Assembly: GCF_004919105.1 (NCBI RefSeq)
Contig: NZ_STGK01000005.1
Location: 1 to 64,000, forward strand
Length of the DNA stretch: 64,000 bases
Direction: 5' to 3'
From: Nocardioides sp. GY 10113
GTDB lineage: Bacteria; Actinomycetota; Actinomycetes; Propionibacteriales; Nocardioidaceae
Position 1 is the stretch's first letter, and each line of letters starts with the position of its first letter. The notes below the pieces were generated by a model. The model saw nothing but the letters and a program-made list of their open reading frames with translations. It did not search any database and was not told where the DNA came from. Of the stretch, positions 36,734 to 44,956 are shown in pieces. A program made the position numbers and the translations under genes.

Positions 36734-36781
36734 CAAGCCGTCGGGTCAACGGCCCGCCGTACCCCAACCGAGGAGAGCACG

Positions 36782-38023
36782 ATGAGCAAGACCTACCCCG
36801 AACCCGGCACCCGGCACCACGATGTCGTGGTCGTCGGCGCCCGCTGCGCCGGTGCGGCGACCGCGATGCTGCTCGCCCGCGCCGGGTACGACGTGGCTCT
36901 GCTCGACCGCTCCGAGCCGGGGGTCGACACGCTGTCCACCCACGCGCTCGCACGCGGCGGCGTGGTCCAGCTCGCCCGGTGGGGACTGCTCGACGAGGTC
37001 CTGGACACCGGAGCCCCCGCGGTGCGCACGGTCCGCTACCGCGAGTACGGTCCCGACGCCCGGGCTTCGGCGCCGATCACCATCAAGGACCGCGCCGGTG
37101 TCGACCTGATGCTGGCCCCGCGCCGTCACCGGCTGGACCCGGTCCTCGCCGGCGCGGCCGTCCGCGCCGGGGCCGCGCTGATGACCCGGACGACCGTGAC
37201 CGACGTGCTCCGCGAGCCCGGGGGCCGGGTCCGCGGCGTGGTCGTCCGGCGGCCGGGTGGCGACGAGCTGCCCCTCACGGCGCGGCTCGTCGTCGGTGCG
37301 GACGGCGTACGCTCTCGCGTCGCCCAGCTGGTCGGTGCCGCCACCGGGGTCGCCCATGCCCCGACCGGCGCCATGGCCTACACCTATGTCCGGGGCGAGG
37401 AGTGGGACGGCTTCGAGTTCCACCTCGCGCCTCAGGCGTTCGCCGGCGTCTTCCCGACCCACGGTGGCGAGGCCTGCGTCTGGCTGGGGCAGCCCGCCGT
37501 CGCCGGCCGGGCGCTGCTGGCGGCCGGCGCGGACCGTGTCACGGCGTGGCGCGAGGCGCTGCGCGCGGCGGCTCCCGACCTCGCCGACGTCGTCGGGCGC
37601 GGGGAGGTGACCGCGCCGGTCCGCGGGTCGATCGGCCTGCCCAACCACCTGCGCCGGGCGGTCGGCCCCGGCTGGGCGCTGGTCGGGGACGCGGGCTACC
37701 ACCGTGACCCGATCATCGGCCACGGCATCACCGACGCCTTCCGCGACGCCGAGCTGCTCGCCGCCGCCGCGCACCGCGCGCTCGGCGCACCGGGATCGGG
37801 AGACCCCGACGGATGCGAGGTCGACGCCGGCCTGGTCGCCTACGAGCGTGACCGGGACAGCCGCCTGGCCGAGACGTTCCGGCTCGCGCGGGCCCTCGGC
37901 GCCTTTCCAGGAGTCCGTCGCTTCGCCGACCTCCAGGTCGAGCTCAGCCGGGCGCTCGAGTCGGAGGCGTTGGAGCTGGCGGCCCGCCCGCAGTGGTGGC
38001 GCACCGCGGCGCCCGCCGCCTGA
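36782..38023 (+). CDS. FAD-dependent oxidoreductase (PHBH fold)
   Basis: The 413-residue product is a flavoprotein of the p-hydroxybenzoate hydroxylase / geranylgeranyl reductase fold. The FAD dinucleotide motif is VVVGARCAGAATAMLLARAG near residue 13, the DG motif is ARLVVGADGVRSRVA, and the second FAD motif is WALVGDAGYHRDPIIGHGITDAF. The substrate is unknown. It is the first gene of an operon with an OsmC-like and an AhpD-like protein, suggesting redox or peroxide defence or modification of a reactive compound. GAGGAGAG precedes the ATG. Confidence 0.9.
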   Translation: MSKTYPEPGTRHHDVVVVGARCAGAATAMLLARAGYDVALLDRSEPGVDTLSTHALARGGVVQLARWGLLDEVLDTGAPAVRTVRYREYGPDARASAPITIKDRAGVDLMLAPRRHRLDPVLAGAAVRAGAALMTRTTVTDVLREPGGRVRGVVVRRPGGDELPLTARLVVGADGVRSRVAQLVGAATGVAHAPTGAMAYTYVRGEEWDGFEFHLAPQAFAGVFPTHGGEACVWLGQPAVAGRALLAAGADRVTAWREALRAAAPDLADVVGRGEVTAPVRGSIGLPNHLRRAVGPGWALVGDAGYHRDPIIGHGITDAFRDAELLAAAAHRALGAPGSGDPDGCEVDAGLVAYERDRDSRLAETFRLARALGAFPGVRRFADLQVELSRALESEALELAARPQWWRTAAPAA

Positions 38024-38100
38024 GCCCCGCCCGTCCACCTGACCCCCAGACGACCAGACCACCGGACCACCGGACCACCACTCTCCGAAGGAACCCCGCG

Positions 38101-38670
38101 ATGACCACCACCCAGCAGCACCCCCGCATCAACGGCGTCGACACCGCCGCGCTCTTCGGCACCATCGACGTCGTCCGCACGCAGCCCGAGCTCGCTGCCT
38201 TCCGGTTCCGGTCCCGCTCGACCTGGGTCTCCGGCACCCACTCGGTCGGTACCTTCCTCGGCTTCACCGGGGCCGGCCAGGACCACCTGCACGCCACGCC
38301 CGTCGAGGTGCCCGCGGACCACCCGGCCGTGCTGACCGGCACGGACCACGGCCCGACCCCCGCCGAGCTGCTCCTCAACGCCCTCGGAGCCTGCCTGACC
38401 GCGGGGCTCGGCAACATCGCCGCGGCCCGCGGGGTGGAGCTGCGTGGCGTGCGGTGCACGGTGGAGGGCGACCTCGACCTGCGGGGCATCCTCGGCCTCG
38501 ACGACTCCGTCCGCAACGGCTTCCGCGACGTGCGGGTCACGTTCGAGGTCGACAGCGACGCGGACGCGGCCACGGTCGCGGCGCTCGTGGCGCAGTCGCG
38601 CGCCCGCTCGGCGGTGTACGACGTGCTCACCGCAGGCACCCGGGTCGAGGTCGGGGTGGCGGCGTCATGA
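38101..38670 (+). CDS. OsmC family protein
   Basis: The 189-residue product is an OsmC/Ohr-fold protein. The central GPTPAELLLNALGACLTAGLGNIAAARG helix contains the second redox Cys position (ACLT). The first peroxidatic Cys is not evident, so it may be an OsmC relative without peroxidase activity. Downstream it shares a 4-base overlap with the AhpD-like gene, and it lies 77 bases after the flavoprotein gene. The long N-terminal part (LFGTIDVVRTQPELAAFRF) is typical of the larger actinobacterial OsmC proteins. Confidence 0.85.
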   Translation: MTTTQQHPRINGVDTAALFGTIDVVRTQPELAAFRFRSRSTWVSGTHSVGTFLGFTGAGQDHLHATPVEVPADHPAVLTGTDHGPTPAELLLNALGACLTAGLGNIAAARGVELRGVRCTVEGDLDLRGILGLDDSVRNGFRDVRVTFEVDSDADAATVAALVAQSRARSAVYDVLTAGTRVEVGVAAS

Positions 38671-39287
38671 GCGCGAGCTTCCTGGCCGACCCCGAGCCCA
38701 CCGCCGCCGTGCGGGAGCTGTACGCCGCCGAGGAGGCCGGTCAGGGCTACGTCGCCCACCTGACACGGCTCTGGGCGCACAGCCCCGAGGCGCTGCACCT
38801 GCTCGGCCAGCTGCTCGGCCTGGCCGGGCACCGGGGCGGCCTCGACGGTCGTGAGCGGACGCTGCTGGTCACCGCGGCGGCCGCGGCCAGCGGGAACTCG
38901 TACTGCTCCCTGGCCTTCGGGTCCAGGCTGGCGGCGGCGAGCACGGAGCGCGAGGCGGCGGCGGTCATCGCCGGCGGCACCCCGACCACCTCGGCCACCG
39001 ATGCCGCCCTGGTGGCGTGGGCGCGCCGGGTCGCCGTGGACCCGCGGGCCACGACCGAGGCCGACCTCGCCGCGCTGCGCGAGGTCGGCTGCGACGACGG
39101 TCAGGTCTTCGCGATCACGCTCTACGTCGCGCTGCGCCTGGCCTTCGCCACCGTCAACGACGCGCTCGGCGCGGCACCCGACGCGGAGCTGGCCGAGCGG
39201 GTGCCCCCGGCGGTGCTGGCCGCGGTCGACTTCGGGCGACCGCCGGCGACGCGTCCGGGGGCCGTGGTCCGGGCAGGCGATCGCTGA
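38667..39287 (+). CDS. AhpD-like (carboxymuconolactone decarboxylase family) protein
   Basis: The 206-residue product has the all-helical AhpD/CMD fold: LLGLAGHRGGLDGRERTLLVTAAAAASGNSYCSLAFG. In active alkylhydroperoxidases this site reads CxxC-x3-H; here the first Cys is Ser and the His is Phe, leaving one Cys. It is therefore unlikely to be a classic AhpD peroxidase. The overlap with the OsmC gene (ATGA, 38667-38670) shows co-translation. It converges on the DUF2254 gene with 3 bases between. Confidence 0.8.
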   Translation: MSASFLADPEPTAAVRELYAAEEAGQGYVAHLTRLWAHSPEALHLLGQLLGLAGHRGGLDGRERTLLVTAAAAASGNSYCSLAFGSRLAAASTEREAAAVIAGGTPTTSATDAALVAWARRVAVDPRATTEADLAALREVGCDDGQVFAITLYVALRLAFATVNDALGAAPDAELAERVPPAVLAAVDFGRPPATRPGAVVRAGDR

Positions 39288-39290
39288 GGG

Positions 39291-40604
39291 TCATCGGGCG
39301 AGCTCCTCCAGCACCCGGGCGCCGTGCTCGCGGACCGGCGCCAGATCCGCGGCCTGCGCGACGGCCCTCCGGGCGTCGTCGACCACGAGCTCGACATGGT
39401 GGGCGACCAGCCTGCGGTCGTCGGGGTCGGTGCAGAAGCGGCCGGTGGTGGCCAGCACCCGGATCAGTGCCCGGTCCACCCTCGGCTCCGCGCAGCCGTA
39501 CCGCCTGATCTGTCCGGTGGCCAGATCGAGGTAGTAGGCCAGGTCGCGGCCGGGCACCACGACCCGGAGCGAGCCGCCGGCGTCGTACACGCACTGGTCG
39601 CCGAGCGGCCGCCGGACGAGGCTGGCGAGCAGGACGCCGAGGTGCTCGAGCGACTGGATGGTCGTGTACGGGTCGTTGATCGCGGGGGAGAGCGCCTTCA
39701 CAGCGATGTCCGCGAGCTGTCGTACGCCGAAGGCGACGTCCTGCTCGACGGTGCGCTCGAACCCGACGCGCACCGCGGCCGGCAGGGCCGCGCGCAACGG
39801 CGCCGGGACGGCCGCGGCCACGGCCGGGGAGTCGCCCGCCCCCGGCCGCCACAGCCAGAGCAGCGGCGCGCCCGCCACGACGTACTCGCCGACCATGGCG
39901 GCCACCGACGCCACCAGGTCCCGCCCGGCGAGCTGAGGGACGAGCACCTCGGGGTGCACCGTCTGCACGTAGCCGGACCGGTGGGCGGGCACGGCGATCG
40001 CGGAGGCGGGCGGCGGCGGCTCCCGTCGGCCGGTCACGCCCCGGGTGGGCAGGTCGTGCTCGATCACGTGGAGAGTGCGGCGCTCCACCGAGCGCATCAC
40101 CTCGTCGATCTGGATGGAGTGCGCCAGGTGGTGCACGAAGAACACCAGCATCAGCAGGCTGATGAAGAGCAGGGCCAGGGCGAAGCTGACCGCGAGGCGT
40201 GGATAGTCGTCGACCCGCCGGCCCGCGCTGACCCCGACCGTGAACAGGCCGGCGGTGCTGTAGGTGAAGGTCGCGACGAAGACGCTGAGCACGACCTGGT
40301 TGGGCCGGTCCCTCAGGAAGTTCCGCAGCAGGCGGGGCGAGAACTGGGTCGAGGCCAGCTGCAGCGCGACCACGGTCAGCCCCAGGACCAGGGCGATCAC
40401 GGTGGCCAGCGTGCTGGAGATCGCGATCAGCAGGGTCCGGGCGTCGTCGGGGGTGCCCTGGAAGACGTACCAGCGGACGGAGGAGACCTGGACCTGCGCC
40501 AGCACGTAGCCGACGGCCAGGGCCAGGACGACGGCGGCGGTGGGCAGCACCCAGAGGGCGCCCCGCAGGTACTCCCGCACGACCTCGCCTCGCACGCTCC
40601 CCAC
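39291..40604 (-). CDS. DUF2254 membrane protein
   Basis: The product has 437 residues from the GTG at 40604. Four N-terminal helices (LWVLPTAAVVLALAVGYVLA, TLATVIALVLGLTVVALQLAS, VVLSVFVATFTYSTAGLFTVG, FALALLFISLLMLVFFVHHLAHSIQ) are followed by a cytoplasmic domain of about 280 residues. This is the architecture of DUF2254, whose function is unknown. QFSPRLLRNFLRDRPNQ is the family signature. The start is uncertain: no clear ribosome-binding site precedes GTG codons at 40667, 40604 or 40595. Confidence 0.8.
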   Translation of the reverse strand: MGSVRGEVVREYLRGALWVLPTAAVVLALAVGYVLAQVQVSSVRWYVFQGTPDDARTLLIAISSTLATVIALVLGLTVVALQLASTQFSPRLLRNFLRDRPNQVVLSVFVATFTYSTAGLFTVGVSAGRRVDDYPRLAVSFALALLFISLLMLVFFVHHLAHSIQIDEVMRSVERRTLHVIEHDLPTRGVTGRREPPPPASAIAVPAHRSGYVQTVHPEVLVPQLAGRDLVASVAAMVGEYVVAGAPLLWLWRPGAGDSPAVAAAVPAPLRAALPAAVRVGFERTVEQDVAFGVRQLADIAVKALSPAINDPYTTIQSLEHLGVLLASLVRRPLGDQCVYDAGGSLRVVVPGRDLAYYLDLATGQIRRYGCAEPRVDRALIRVLATTGRFCTDPDDRRLVAHHVELVVDDARRAVAQAADLAPVREHGARVLEELAR

Positions 40605-40694
40605 AGTGGCCGCGCGGCGGCGCGTGGTCAACGCACCGCCGTGCCTGCTCACCGGGCCCGACGTCACGCGGCCCGGCCTCGCGTGGCCGCCGGG

Positions 40695-43280
40695 TCAGGA
40701 GAGCCCGAGCTCGTCGGCCTGGACCACGACCGCGCGGCGGTTCGGCAGGCCGAGCTTGGCCAGCACGGCCGAGACATGGTGGTCGGCGGTCTTCGGGGAG
40801 ATGAAGAGCCGGCTCGCGATCTCTGCGTTGGTGAACCCGCGCGCGACCAGCTTGGCCACCTCGAGCTGGCGGTTGGTCAGGCCCGCGGGGTTGACCCGGG
40901 TGCTGGCGCGGGGGCGCTGCGGCACGTGGGGCAGGCCGTCCTCCCGCATCTCCTGCCGCAGCCGATCGGCGACGGCCACGGCACCGAGCAGGTCGAGGGC
41001 CTCGACAGCCGACACCCGGTGCTCGACCGCGGGCGAGTCGGCGAGCGCCAGCGCCGCGTCGTACTCGCAGCCCAACTCCCGCCACCAGGCAGCGGCGGCC
41101 GCGGGCCGGCCGGAGAGCGTCAGCCGGTACGGCTCGGCGACGGCGTCCGCCGGCGGGTCGGGCAGCAGGCCGAGGCGCACCAGCCAGACGGCGAGATCTC
41201 CCACGCCCCAGGTCGCGCCGGGCGCGCCGGCGAGGTCGTGGACCGCGGCCACCGCGAGGCCGGCCACCCGGTCGTCCCTCGCGCCGGTCAGCCAGGCGCG
41301 CTCCGCCAGGGCGGAGAGCACCGGCAGGCGCCGCAGCGGCTCGTCCAGGCGTCCGGAGAGCTCCCAGGCCTGCTCGAGGTGGCTGCCGCCGTCCTCGCCG
41401 CGGCGCAGTGCCACGAGGCCGGAGACGACGTGCGGCCAGAGCGCCGCGAGGGGCATGCCCGATCGGTCGAGCACCGCGGCCGCATCCTCCAGCGCCGCCT
41501 CCCAGCGGCCCTGCTCCAGCCGCAATCGCGATCGCACGCCCGTCTGCCAAAAGCGGCAGATCGGGATGTCACGCTCCGAGGAGAAGGCGAGCGCCTCCTC
41601 CAGCACGTGCTCGGCCGACCGCGGACGGCGCTGCTCGACGTCGAGGTTCGCCAGGTTGGAGTAGCCCGTCGAGGCGAGCTCGTCCAGGCCGGTCGCGCGC
41701 GCCTCCTCGATCAGGTCCACCAGTCGCGGGCGCGCGGCGGCGTCGCCCTGGGCGAGGTCGCTGACGGCGGTGAACAGACCGACCCGGGTCGCGAGTGCCG
41801 CGCTGCGGTGCCGGCGCGCGATCGCGTCGGCGTCGGACTGGCACTGCTGCACGAGCGCGAAGTCGCCGTTCTGGACCGCCAGGTAGCTGCGTGTGGTCTG
41901 CGCCTGGCCGAACTTCAGTTGCGCGTCCTGCGCCGGGAGGCCGCTGGTGATGGTCGCGGCCCGCTCCGCATGCGCCTCGGCCTGCGGACGCCGCGCGCTG
42001 TAGTACTGGTAGAGCGCGTAGGACTCGTGGGCGGCGGCGAGCCCCACCGGGTCCGCTGCCTCCTCCCACAGGCCGAACGTGGTCCCGACCGTGGCCAGCG
42101 CCGCGTCCAGCCGGTTCGTCATGTACAGCTCCTGGGCGAGCAGCGCCAACAACCGCGCGCGGTGCGCCGGCGTGGGTGGGTGAAGGTGCGCCAGAGCGGT
42201 CTCGAGGAACGCGACCGCCTCGGTGTGGGACCCGGCGCGGATCGCCTCCAGCGCCGCCGCCTCGGCGTACCGCACCGCGCGAGCGCCGTCCCGGGCGGCC
42301 ACCGCGTGGTGGGTGAGGACAGCGAGGTCGCGCGGCTCGACGTGCTCCAGTGCCGCGACCAGGCGGGCGTGCAGGTGGGCGGCCCCGCCCGCCGGGATGG
42401 TGCTCTCCACGGCGAGGCGCGCCAGCTCGTGGCGGAACGACAGCCCTCCGCGATCGCGGAGCAGCAGCCCGCTGTCGTGCAGGCGACGCAGCGTCGGCAG
42501 GTCCACGTGCAGGGCCGGCAGGAGGCGGTCGTCCAGGCGGCCGGGCGCTGCCGCGGCGAGCTGGAGGACCTCGAAGTCGCCCGCGTCCATCCGAGCGGTC
42601 CGGGCCAGGACGGCGTCGCGGACGGTCGCCGGCAGCGGACGCCCCGGCTCCTTGGCGACCTCGACCACGAAGAAGGGGTTGCCCCCGGTCAGTGCGTGGA
42701 CCGTGCCCGGTGCCAGCCCCGTGCCCGCCACCAGCTCGGCGACGGCGCCCTCGGAGAGCGGCAGGAGGCGGACGGTGGCGAGGTCGTCCAGCGCAGCGAA
42801 GTCGCCCAGGAGTGGTCGGGCGGAGTGCTGGGAGTCGATCGTCTCGTCGCGGTAGGTGACGACCAGCGTCAGCGGGATCGTCTCGATCCGTCGCACCAGG
42901 AACCGGAGCACCTCCGCCGACGCCGCGTCGATCCAGTGCAGGTCCTCCACCACGAACACCGTGCGCGCGGTGCCGAGGGACCGGTAGGCCGCCTCGCCCA
43001 GCGAGGCGAGGGTGGGTGCGGTGTCGGCGAGCAGCGAGCCAAGCCCGAGCTCGTCGGCGACGTCGCGGAACGGGCCGAGCGGCCGCGGGGTGCCCAGGGG
43101 GTCGCACGCGGCCCGGATCACCCGGACCTCCCCGGCGGCGGCGCAGGCGGCCGCCACCAGCGCGGACTTCCCGGCGCCGGCCTCGCCGACGACCGCGACT
43201 CCGGCGCCGCACCCGCGCGCCGTGCGCGCCACCGCCCGCCGAAGCACGTCGGCCTCGGCATCCCGCTCGAGGAGGGCCAC
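40695..43280 (-). CDS. Large LuxR-type regulator with AAA ATPase domain (LAL)
   Basis: The 861-residue product has Walker A GEAGAGKS (Lys38) and Walker B VFVVEDLHW near residue 118 in an N-terminal ATPase domain. Then comes a long helical, TPR-like middle (about 330-780) and a C-terminal LuxR helix-turn-helix (LTNRQLEVAKLVARGFTNAEI). These are LAL/MalT-like regulators that activate transcription when the sensor region binds a ligand. I chose the GTG at 43280: an earlier start would put the long terminator at 43320-43357 inside the gene. It lies between the two copies of a shared promoter motif (36686 and 43718) and is the prime candidate to bind them. Confidence 0.85.
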   Translation of the reverse strand: MALLERDAEADVLRRAVARTARGCGAGVAVVGEAGAGKSALVAAACAAAGEVRVIRAACDPLGTPRPLGPFRDVADELGLGSLLADTAPTLASLGEAAYRSLGTARTVFVVEDLHWIDAASAEVLRFLVRRIETIPLTLVVTYRDETIDSQHSARPLLGDFAALDDLATVRLLPLSEGAVAELVAGTGLAPGTVHALTGGNPFFVVEVAKEPGRPLPATVRDAVLARTARMDAGDFEVLQLAAAAPGRLDDRLLPALHVDLPTLRRLHDSGLLLRDRGGLSFRHELARLAVESTIPAGGAAHLHARLVAALEHVEPRDLAVLTHHAVAARDGARAVRYAEAAALEAIRAGSHTEAVAFLETALAHLHPPTPAHRARLLALLAQELYMTNRLDAALATVGTTFGLWEEAADPVGLAAAHESYALYQYYSARRPQAEAHAERAATITSGLPAQDAQLKFGQAQTTRSYLAVQNGDFALVQQCQSDADAIARRHRSAALATRVGLFTAVSDLAQGDAAARPRLVDLIEEARATGLDELASTGYSNLANLDVEQRRPRSAEHVLEEALAFSSERDIPICRFWQTGVRSRLRLEQGRWEAALEDAAAVLDRSGMPLAALWPHVVSGLVALRRGEDGGSHLEQAWELSGRLDEPLRRLPVLSALAERAWLTGARDDRVAGLAVAAVHDLAGAPGATWGVGDLAVWLVRLGLLPDPPADAVAEPYRLTLSGRPAAAAAWWRELGCEYDAALALADSPAVEHRVSAVEALDLLGAVAVADRLRQEMREDGLPHVPQRPRASTRVNPAGLTNRQLEVAKLVARGFTNAEIASRLFISPKTADHHVSAVLAKLGLPNRRAVVVQADELGLS

Positions 43281-43319
43281 CGGCTCACGGTAGGCGAGTC
43301 CCGCGCCCTCACCAAGGGC

Positions 43320-43357
43320 AGCGCGGGTCCGGGACGCGACCGTCCCGGACCCGCGCT
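43320..43357 (-). terminator. 17-bp hairpin terminator of the DUF4242 gene
   Basis: A perfect 17-bp stem (43320-43336 with 43341-43357) and 4-base loop lie 2 bases after the stop codon of the DUF4242 gene and 39 bases before the LuxR regulator. The regulator is therefore probably transcribed separately. Confidence 0.85.
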
Positions 43358-43359
43358 GG

Positions 43360-43644
43360 TCAGGCGGCGGCACCGGGGGCGCTGTGCGGGCCGAACTCGT
43401 TGACCACGACCGAGACCAGGTCGGCCGGGAAGCCGCCCCGTCGGGCGTGTTCCAGGATGGTCTCGACGTCCTCGGTCTCGTGCAGGCAGTAGATCTTGTC
43501 GCCGGCGACGTAGCTCGTCACCCAGTGGTAGGGGACCCCGAGCGAGGCGACGGCCTCGTTGGAGGTCTGGGCGATCTCGGCCAGGTCGGCGTCGGTGAGG
43601 TTCGAGGCGCCGTCGATCTCGCGCTCGATGAGGAAGCGGTGCAT
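43360..43644 (-). CDS. DUF4242 protein (SCO4226-like nickel-binding family)
   Basis: The 94-residue product is a ferredoxin-like-fold DUF4242 protein: MHRFLIEREIDGASNLTDADL, then YHWVTSYVAGDKIYCLHETEDVETILEHARRGGFPADLV. A Streptomyces coelicolor relative, SCO4226, binds nickel; the biological role is not known. CGAAGGAGC precedes the ATG. Its promoter carries the same motif and spacing as the FAD oxidoreductase operon, and it is transcribed just upstream of the LuxR regulator. Confidence 0.85.
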   Translation of the reverse strand: MHRFLIEREIDGASNLTDADLAEIAQTSNEAVASLGVPYHWVTSYVAGDKIYCLHETEDVETILEHARRGGFPADLVSVVVNEFGPHSAPGAAA

Positions 43645-43692
43645 GGTGGTGCTCCTTCGGTAGTGGTGCCGGCGGTCTGCCGGCGTCTCCCC

Positions 43693-43740
43693 AGAGTTGC
43701 TCGCCCCGCCGGGGAGGACATCGGGAGTGGGCCCCCATCT
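43693..43740 (-). promoter_or_regulatory. Candidate LuxR-activator site and minus-10 of the DUF4242 gene
   Basis: On the minus strand 43740-43718 reads ATGGGG-N5-CTCCCGATGT, matching the site at 36686 at 18 of 23 positions with an identical last 10 bases. After 19 bases comes AACTCT (43698-43693), a weak minus-10. The site could also serve the divergent gene at 43787. Confidence 0.6.
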
Positions 43741-43786
43741 AGCGCGCTCGACGGCAGGGAGCGCGTCGGTGGGCGACCATGGAGCG

Positions 43787-44536
43787 ATGGGGACGGTGGC
43801 AGTCGACGGTGACGACCTGACGCTCCGGCCGTGGGCGTACCCCGGCACGCCCGCACGTCGGGCGGGAGTGCTGCTCGGCGACGACTTCCGGCCGCTGGCG
43901 GCGCCCGATCCGGACACGGTGGACCGCGTGCTGCGCCGTGCCGGCGTCGTCCCGCTCGCCGCACGCCGCGCCGTGCTGGCGGTCGGCTCCAACGCCTCCC
44001 CGGCGGTGCTGCGGCGCAAGCTGGTCGCGGGTGGGGCGAGCGGCGCGGCACCACTGCTTCCCGTCGAGGTCGCGGGGATCGGGGTGGGCCACAGCGCGCA
44101 CGTGAGTCGCGCCGGATACGTCCCTGCCGCCCCGGTCGCCGCGCCCGGCGCGCGACGGACCCTGGTCGCTGCCCTGCTCGACGAGGAGCAGGTGAGGTGC
44201 CTCGACGTGACCGAGCCGAACTATGTGCGCTGCCCGGTGCGCCTCGTCGACGCTCCTGCATGGCTCGAGTGGTCCGCCGCGGCGGGGGAGGGCTGGGTCT
44301 ACGTCTCGCACCGGGGCGTCATCGCCCCGCCCGGTGCGCCGCCGGTGGAACTCCGCCCGCAGCCGGACGTGGTGCGGCTCCTGCACGGGGTGCTGCCGGA
44401 GCTCGGCCTGCTCGATCGCGGCTCCGGCGCGCGTGGCGCGATGCGTCGGCTCGGTGCCGACCCCGCGCTGCGCGAGGCCGTCCGGATCCGGCTGCTCGCG
44501 CGCGGCTGGGTGGCGGCGACGGATCCGGCGGGCTGA
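43787..44536 (+). CDS. Hypothetical protein, gamma-glutamylcyclotransferase-like
   Basis: The 249-residue product is not recognised with certainty. The segment VLAVGSNASPAVLRRKL resembles the YGSN-type substrate loop of gamma-glutamylcyclotransferase-fold proteins, and LDVTEPNYVR could supply the catalytic acidic residue (Glu) of that fold. The C-terminal 60 residues are helical. The ATG at 43787 follows GGAG. It is divergent from the DUF4242 gene, with the shared-motif site between them, and converges on the next gene with 4 bases in between. Confidence 0.65.
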   Translation: MGTVAVDGDDLTLRPWAYPGTPARRAGVLLGDDFRPLAAPDPDTVDRVLRRAGVVPLAARRAVLAVGSNASPAVLRRKLVAGGASGAAPLLPVEVAGIGVGHSAHVSRAGYVPAAPVAAPGARRTLVAALLDEEQVRCLDVTEPNYVRCPVRLVDAPAWLEWSAAAGEGWVYVSHRGVIAPPGAPPVELRPQPDVVRLLHGVLPELGLLDRGSGARGAMRRLGADPALREAVRIRLLARGWVAATDPAG

Positions 44537-44540
44537 GGCC

Positions 44541-44882
44541 TCACCAGCCGAGCTCGCGCAGCCGCCGGTCGCCGATCCCGAAGTGATGGCCCACCTCGTG
44601 GACCACCGTGCGACGGACCTGGTCGACGACCTCGCCCTCGGTCGCGCAGCGCGCGGTGATCGCGCGCCGGTAGATGGTGATCCGGTCAGGCAGGACGCCG
44701 CCGTACGACGACGTCCGTCGGGTCAGCGGGATGCCCTGGTAGAGCCCGAGCAGGCCGGGGCGGCCGCCGTGGTGGTCGACGGTGACGGCGACGTTGTCCA
44801 TCAGCCGGCCGAGCTCGGGCGGCAGCCCGTCCAGCGCCTCGGCGACGTACTCCTCGAACCGCTCCGGCTCCACCTCGACCAT
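44541..44882 (-). CDS. Small zincin-like metallopeptidase (DUF1025)
   Basis: The 113-residue product is a minimal zincin: the HExxH motif reads HEVGHHFGI near the C-terminus, after DRITIYRRAI and VRRTVVHEVG. The family (DUF1025/Zincin_1) is widespread in actinobacteria; its targets are unknown. The ATG at 44882 is chosen because the family starts with MVEVEPERFEEYV here; upstream sequence is Arg/Pro-rich and unlike it. Confidence 0.85.
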   Translation of the reverse strand: MVEVEPERFEEYVAEALDGLPPELGRLMDNVAVTVDHHGGRPGLLGLYQGIPLTRRTSSYGGVLPDRITIYRRAITARCATEGEVVDQVRRTVVHEVGHHFGIGDRRLRELGW

Positions 44883-44956
44883 GGTCCGAGTCTCCCCCCA
44901 CCGCTCAACGTCGTGGCGGCGCGGCGGGCCGCCGCGCCCCGAGACGCGCACCGCGG

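Noticed and set aside
39324..43403. A 4-kb open frame on the plus strand opposite DUF2254 and the LuxR regulator
   Set aside because: It crosses two real genes and their boundary, and its product is rich in Arg, Gly and Gln with no recognisable fold.
44527..44550. TGAGGCCTCA as a terminator or regulatory palindrome
   Set aside because: It is formed by two facing stop codons and only 10 bases long, with no loop.
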